In this document: positions 24,081-27,842 of the stretch, in pieces
Layout: every line of letters begins with the position of its first letter
Numbering within the stretch: the stretch's first letter is position 1
NCBI GenBank assembly: GCA_038329645.1
Contig: JBBQNG010000021.1
Span: 1-27,842 of the forward strand
Direction: 5' to 3'
Source of the DNA: SZAS-79 sp038329645
GTDB lineage: Bacteria; Pseudomonadota; Gammaproteobacteria; Burkholderiales; SG8-39
Length of the DNA: 27,842 nucleotides
The notes under the pieces: generated by a model
Database searches by the model: none
What the model saw: the letters and a program-made list of their open reading frames with translations, nothing else
What the model was told of the DNA's origin: nothing
Translations under genes and position numbers: made by a program

Positions 24081-25556
24081 TCAAATCGTGTCGAGAGGGT
24101 AAATCGGCCTTCTCACCTTCCTGAAATCCAGCACGCTGTAGTCCGACGTGCACACGCCCACGCCGGCGCATTCCACCGTCGCCTTGGCGAGGTCGCCGAA
24201 ACCGGCGCGCCAGTGGACCCGGCTCTTGAGCATAAGGTAGCCCTTTTTCGCCGGGTCGATGCCCTGGGAGGCGAAGCACTCCAGGTCGTTGGGTTCCTGC
24301 TGGCGCGAGATCACCACTATTTCCACGCGGCCTGTATCCAGCACCGCGGTCGGCCCCATGTCCATGAGCACACCCTTCGACATGGGCCCGCGGTTCCTGA
24401 ACTGGCCGTTGGTGAGGTTCTTCACCTTGCCGCTCACTTCGAGCGGCTTGCCCGTGAGGCCGAGGCTGGGCATGTCGAGCTTGCCGCCCAGGCTCAGGGT
24501 CACGTTCGCGCCGAGGCCCGCCGCCTGCATTTGCCGTACCGCGGCCGGATCGTAGATCGCGAAAGCGCCGACGTTTTCAAGCCCCGCCGAAAGGATGCCC
24601 TCCAGGACGGCCATGGTGTCCATCGTTCCGCCTGAAGCGGCATTGTCGTAGTGGTCGAGGAGGACGACGGGGCGCGCGGCCATCGCTTTGGCCCGAACAA
24701 ACGACTGCGCCAGCGGCTCGACTTCGTAGACCCATTTCGCGCGCTCCTTCCACGCCATGTCGAGCAGCTCGTTGGCCAGGCGCTGCGCGAGGGCCGGGGC
24801 GTTGTCGGTGACCACCACCGCCGAGAGGCCGGCGTTGACGATGTCGGCGTGCGGAAACCCGACGAAGAGGCTCGCGCACAGCGCGCCCTGCGCCTCCATC
24901 TCGCGACAGCGCGCCTGGATTTCGCGGTTGGGCGAATCGAGGCTCGACTGGCGCATGACGTGCGGCAGCATGGAGCGCTGGCCCCACGCCATCGCGGGCA
25001 CCACCTTGCGCGAGAGCATTCTGAAAAGCGCGTTGCCCGCGCGCAATCCTGTCTCGTAGACATCGACGTGCGGGTAGGTCTGGTAGCCGGCGATGATGTC
25101 CGCATTGGCGACGATCTCCGGGTACATGTTGGTGTGCATGTCCAGCGCCACCGCGATTGGCGTCCTGGGCGCGATCCTGCGCAACCGGTTCAGGAGCTCG
25201 CCCTCGCCGTCCTCCAGGCTTTCGGTGACCATTGCGCCGTGCAGGTCGAGCAGGATCGCGTCGGGCTTGCCCTTGGCGACAGCCTCGCAGATGCGGCTTG
25301 CCATGTACTCGAACGCCTCGTCCTCCACCGGTCCGCTCGGCCAGGCGTTGCCGGCCACCGGCAAGGCGATGCGCGCGCCGGCTTTCTCCGCCAGCTCGAT
25401 GAATGCGCCTATGGCCGAGCCCGTGCCGCGCAGCGCCGCGACCGCCGCCTCGCCCTCCAGCGGCATCGGCGTGCCGGCCGCGAAGCGCCCGATTGGCGTG
25501 GGCACCGGTGAGAAGGTATTGGTTTCATGCTTCATCTGCGCGATGACTACGTTCAT
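24081..25556 (-). CDS. M81-family metallopeptidase, MlrC-like
   Basis: A 491-residue protein of the microcystinase C (MlrC) family. It begins MNVVIAQMKHETNTFSPVPTP, with H10 and E11 in the HETNTF motif; DLHGAMVTE, ALDMHTNM and the DHYDNAASGGTMDT segment follow, and the C-terminal domain includes FRNRGPMSKG and TSDYSVLDFRKVRRPIYPLD. MlrC is a zinc enzyme acting late in microcystin breakdown, but most relatives occur far from mlr genes and their substrates are unknown. The ATG at 25556 has GGGAG 7 nt upstream. An open frame extends 40 codons upstream through the divergent promoter region and is not used. It is divergent from the regulator gene, with about 100 bases between. Confidence 0.92.
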   Translation of the reverse strand: MNVVIAQMKHETNTFSPVPTPIGRFAAGTPMPLEGEAAVAALRGTGSAIGAFIELAEKAGARIALPVAGNAWPSGPVEDEAFEYMASRICEAVAKGKPDAILLDLHGAMVTESLEDGEGELLNRLRRIAPRTPIAVALDMHTNMYPEIVANADIIAGYQTYPHVDVYETGLRAGNALFRMLSRKVVPAMAWGQRSMLPHVMRQSSLDSPNREIQARCREMEAQGALCASLFVGFPHADIVNAGLSAVVVTDNAPALAQRLANELLDMAWKERAKWVYEVEPLAQSFVRAKAMAARPVVLLDHYDNAASGGTMDTMAVLEGILSAGLENVGAFAIYDPAAVRQMQAAGLGANVTLSLGGKLDMPSLGLTGKPLEVSGKVKNLTNGQFRNRGPMSKGVLMDMGPTAVLDTGRVEIVVISRQQEPNDLECFASQGIDPAKKGYLMLKSRVHWRAGFGDLAKATVECAGVGVCTSDYSVLDFRKVRRPIYPLDTI

Positions 25557-25656
25557 TGCGTCGCTCCCGTGGAAGTCCGCCCTGCCTGTCGCCGAATTTC
25601 CTGTCGTAACGCTTACTTTACCTGCCCTCGGGACGAGGAGTACATTGGATTTCGCC

Positions 25657-26496
25657 ATGGCCGAGCAAAAGAACATCAGCGTCTATTCCACGGAGAACCG
25701 CGAGGTCCTGCCGATCTACCCGCTCGATGTTTTCCGCACCAGCGAAAAGGGCGACGCCGAGACCGCCGCGAGCGCCACCGCCCTGTCCGCACAGGCGCTG
25801 CAGCTGCTGGTGCTCCTCGACGGCAAGTCCAACATCGGCGACCTCGAGCAAAAGCTGCCGCACATCCCGCCCGAATCGTTGCGCAACATGGTCCGCGCGA
25901 TGCTGCGCGACGGCCTCATCCGCCAGCCGACGGTCGAGGAAGAGACGGGCCTGGACCTGACTTCGTTCTTTTCGGCCACGGCCGCGGCGCCCGAGCCCTC
26001 CGTTGGCGCAATCGCCAGCGCCGACCGTGAGGCCGCAAGCGGCGTGCCGGCCCTCGAGGCGGACGGCTACTACGTGAGCATCGCGCGGGCGCCGATGGCG
26101 GGACGCAAGCCCGCCCCCGGTGAGCAGCCTGTGGTGCTGCTGATCGACGACGACCCGGATTTCTGCGCGCTGATCGAGCGGCTGCTCTCCAGGGGTGGGT
26201 TCGCGGTGCGCATCGCAAAGGACCGGGGCGAGATCGTCGCCGCGCTCACCAGCGCCTCGCTGCCCGACCTCGTGCTGCTCGACGTGAACATTCCCGGCAC
26301 CAACGGCTTCGACATCCTCGCGAAGATGAAGCAGGCCACCGCGCTCAAGGCGACGCCGGTGATCATGACGACTGCGGAAGCCACGCGCGAGAGCGTGATG
26401 CGCGGGCTGGTCGGCGGTGCCGACGGCTACCTCACCAAGCCGCTCAAGGGCGAGAACCTGCTCAAGGCGGCGCGCACCGTCCTCGGCCTCGCTTAG
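25657..26496 (+). CDS. Response regulator with N-terminal winged-helix-like domain and C-terminal receiver
   Basis: 279 residues in an inverted layout. Residues about 43-92 (LSAQALQLLVLLDGKSNIGDLE, then LRNMVRAMLRDGLIRQP) look like a small winged-helix domain. A disordered Ala/Pro-rich linker follows, and the receiver domain occupies about 158-279. The receiver has the acidic cluster D164-D166, phosphoacceptor D209 (LLDVNIPG), T238/T239 and K261 (TKPL), all intact. No histidine kinase is nearby. Start choice is open: ATG 25657 is 16 bases from GAGGAG (25635-25640), whereas an in-frame TTG at 25645 is 4 bases from it and adds four residues. It ends 18 bases from the convergent SDR gene. Confidence 0.88.
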   Translation: MAEQKNISVYSTENREVLPIYPLDVFRTSEKGDAETAASATALSAQALQLLVLLDGKSNIGDLEQKLPHIPPESLRNMVRAMLRDGLIRQPTVEEETGLDLTSFFSATAAAPEPSVGAIASADREAASGVPALEADGYYVSIARAPMAGRKPAPGEQPVVLLIDDDPDFCALIERLLSRGGFAVRIAKDRGEIVAALTSASLPDLVLLDVNIPGTNGFDILAKMKQATALKATPVIMTTAEATRESVMRGLVGGADGYLTKPLKGENLLKAARTVLGLA

Positions 26497-26514
26497 CGGG
26501 GGCGGGCCTGACCC

Positions 26515-27309
26515 TTACATGATCTGGTTCACCACCCCGCCGTCGACTTTCATCGCGGCGCCCGAGGTGCCCGAGGCGCCTTCGCCGCACAGGTAGACCG
26601 CGAGGTTGGCCACTTCCTCCGCGGAAGTGAACCGGTTGATGAGCGTAGTCGGCCGGTAAAGGCGGAAGAATTCCTGCTCGATCTCCGCCACCGTCTTGCC
26701 CGCCGCCCTTGCGCGCGCCTCGCGCATGCGGCTGGTGTTCTCGGTGGTGGTCGGCCCCGGCAGCACCGCATTGACCGTGACCCCGGTGCCCGCGAGCTCC
26801 ATCGCCAGGCCGCGCGAGATCGCCAGCTGCGCGGTCTTGGTCATGCCGTAGTGGATCATCTCCTTCGGGATGTTCAGGCCGGACTCGCTCGAGATGAACA
26901 GGATCCTTCCCCAGCCTTTCTTCGCCATCGCTTGCGCATAACGGCGCGCGAAGCGCACGCCCGAGAGCACGTTGACCTCGAAGTAGCGCAGCCATTCGGC
27001 GTCCTCGATCTCGAAGAAGGGCTTGCGGTCATAGATGCCGAGGTTGTTGACGAGGATGTCGACCGCGTCGACGCGCGCAAAGACTTTTTCCGCGCCCTCG
27101 GCCGTCGCGCAGTCGGCCGCGATGCCCCCGGCTTTCGCCGCCGGGAATTCCTGCTTCAGCCGCGCCAGGGCGTCGTCCACCGAGGCCTGCGTGCGGCCCG
27201 TAATCTCCACCTGCGCGCCTTCGGCCGCGAGGCCGCGCGCAATCGCATAGCCGATGCCGGCGGTAGAGCCGGTGACGAGCGCGCGGCGTCCTTTGAGTCC
27301 GAGGTCCAT
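26515..27309 (-). CDS. Short-chain dehydrogenase/reductase (SDR)
   Basis: A 264-residue classical SDR using NAD(P). The cofactor motif TGSTAGIG is at 13-20, NNLG at 88-91, and the catalytic set is S141 (ISSESG), Y154 and K158 (YGMTK). PGPTTTENT follows the usual PG motif, and the C-terminal VDGGVVNQIM is typical of 3-oxoacyl-ACP reductase-like members. An arginine after the first strand (ITGRTQ) hints at NADP preference. The substrate is unknown. It follows the ankyrin-like gene by 2 bases, so the two are probably co-transcribed; a shared function is not evident. Confidence 0.93.
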   Translation of the reverse strand: MDLGLKGRRALVTGSTAGIGYAIARGLAAEGAQVEITGRTQASVDDALARLKQEFPAAKAGGIAADCATAEGAEKVFARVDAVDILVNNLGIYDRKPFFEIEDAEWLRYFEVNVLSGVRFARRYAQAMAKKGWGRILFISSESGLNIPKEMIHYGMTKTAQLAISRGLAMELAGTGVTVNAVLPGPTTTENTSRMREARARAAGKTVAEIEQEFFRLYRPTTLINRFTSAEEVANLAVYLCGEGASGTSGAAMKVDGGVVNQIM

Positions 27310-27311
27310 GG

Positions 27312-27842
27312 CTACTTGCTGTAGTCGCCAGGCACGATCGGCGCAATAGGTGCGGCAGGCGCCGCCGGCGCGACGATGAGGCGCGTGCTTTGCTCGCTGG
27401 GGGCCCTGCGGCTCGCGCTGATCTCGAGCACCGCCGGGCGCCGGTAGTCCTCGCCGGGCCGGGCGAGTTTATAGCGCAGTGACGAAATCTTGCGGTCGAC
27501 CAGCTGCACGTCCCTGTTCATTCCCTTGGCCTCCAGCGCGGAGCGCGTGCGCATGAGCCCGTCGATCTGGGCGCGCAGTTCGCGGTTGGGGTCGGCCTCC
27601 GGTGCGGGCCGTGCCGGCTGCGCGACCGGCGCGACCGTGATCGCCGGCTGCGAACGGATCGCCACCGGCCAGTCGCCCTTGGGCCGGTTGGCCGCGGCGG
27701 TGAACTCCTCGGCGCTGCCCACCAGCCGCGCGATCGACAGCCGCTCGTGCTTGAACGCCCAGTCCATCGCGCCCTCGCCGTAGTCGTTGCGGATGCGCCG
27801 GTCGGCGCCCAGGCCGATGAGCTGCTTCACCGCGGCCTCCTT
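27312..27842 (-). CDS. Ankyrin-repeat-like protein, C-terminal part
   Basis: The last 176 codons of a protein whose start lies beyond the right edge. The first visible residues (KEAAVKQLIGLGADRRIRNDYGEGAMDWAFKHER) have the form of ankyrin repeats: helix pair, then a GAD-x-x-x-x-ND-YG turn. A proline/alanine-rich linker follows (APVAQPARPAPEADPN), then a helical segment (LRAQIDGLMRTRSALEAKGMNRDVQLVDRKISSLRYKL), and an Ala/Pro-rich tail ending VPGDYSK. A frame-internal GTG at 27830 should not be taken as the start, because coding sequence continues to the edge. Export or localisation cannot be judged without the N-terminus. Confidence 0.75.
   Translation of the reverse strand, partial: KEAAVKQLIGLGADRRIRNDYGEGAMDWAFKHERLSIARLVGSAEEFTAAANRPKGDWPVAIRSQPAITVAPVAQPARPAPEADPNRELRAQIDGLMRTRSALEAKGMNRDVQLVDRKISSLRYKLARPGEDYRRPAVLEISASRRAPSEQSTRLIVAPAAPAAPIAPIVPGDYSK

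Overview
The window is about 28 kb of GC-rich, gene-dense chromosome. It most likely comes from a betaproteobacterium of the Burkholderiales type: there are three tripartite-tricarboxylate (Bug/TctC) receptors, Rieske oxygenases, an hsp20-lon pair and a long run of overlapping minus-strand genes. Assignments rest on motifs and remembered family features; no database search was run. I see no tRNA, rRNA, insertion sequence or CRISPR array. No gene-free stretch exceeds about 200 bases.

Layout. (1) 1-2264, minus: a two-partner secretion pair, the outer-membrane transporter TpsB followed by the first 146 codons of its TpsA exoprotein, which runs off the left edge. (2) 2390-6504, minus: a periplasmic rhodanese-like protein, DsbA, MnmA, a Nudix hydrolase and a class I/II aminotransferase. 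The Nudix start carries a tandem 11-bp repeat. (3) 6550-8662: an intact CorA-type transporter (plus) convergent with a broken NRAMP-type metal transporter (minus). (4) 8701-11065: an omega-amino-acid aminotransferase, a carboxymuconolactone decarboxylase-family protein and a divergent GAF protein. (5) 11062-19942, minus: a ten-gene catabolic run, probably one operon. (6) 20144-23585, minus: hsp20, lon and a DUF2076 protein. (7) 23725-27842: an orphan XRE regulator with a possible leader peptide, an MlrC-like M81 peptidase, a winged-helix plus receiver regulator, an SDR, and an ankyrin-like protein cut by the right edge.

The most notable region is 11062-19942. Its downstream half has the order Bug receptor, Rieske alpha, beta, PdxA-family dehydrogenase, 2Fe-2S/FAD reductase. 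This matches the terephthalate operon order tphC-A2-A3-B-A1, and the alpha subunit strongly resembles TphA2. The upstream half adds a second, order-swapped beta-alpha oxygenase pair, two more Bug receptors and a DUF2889 protein, but no second reductase or dehydrogenase. I infer a compound pathway: periplasmic capture of aromatic carboxylates, ring dihydroxylation by two oxygenases fed by one reductase, then rearomatisation by the PdxA-type enzyme. The true substrates are unknown. No tctA/tctB membrane components or dedicated regulator are present in the window.

Other points of interest are a chain of four-codon reading frames between the aminotransferase and Nudix genes, the two-lesion NRAMP pseudogene, a sigma-32-like promoter and nested palindromes before hsp20-lon, and several compact overlaps, including one CTAG that supplies stop codons on both strands.
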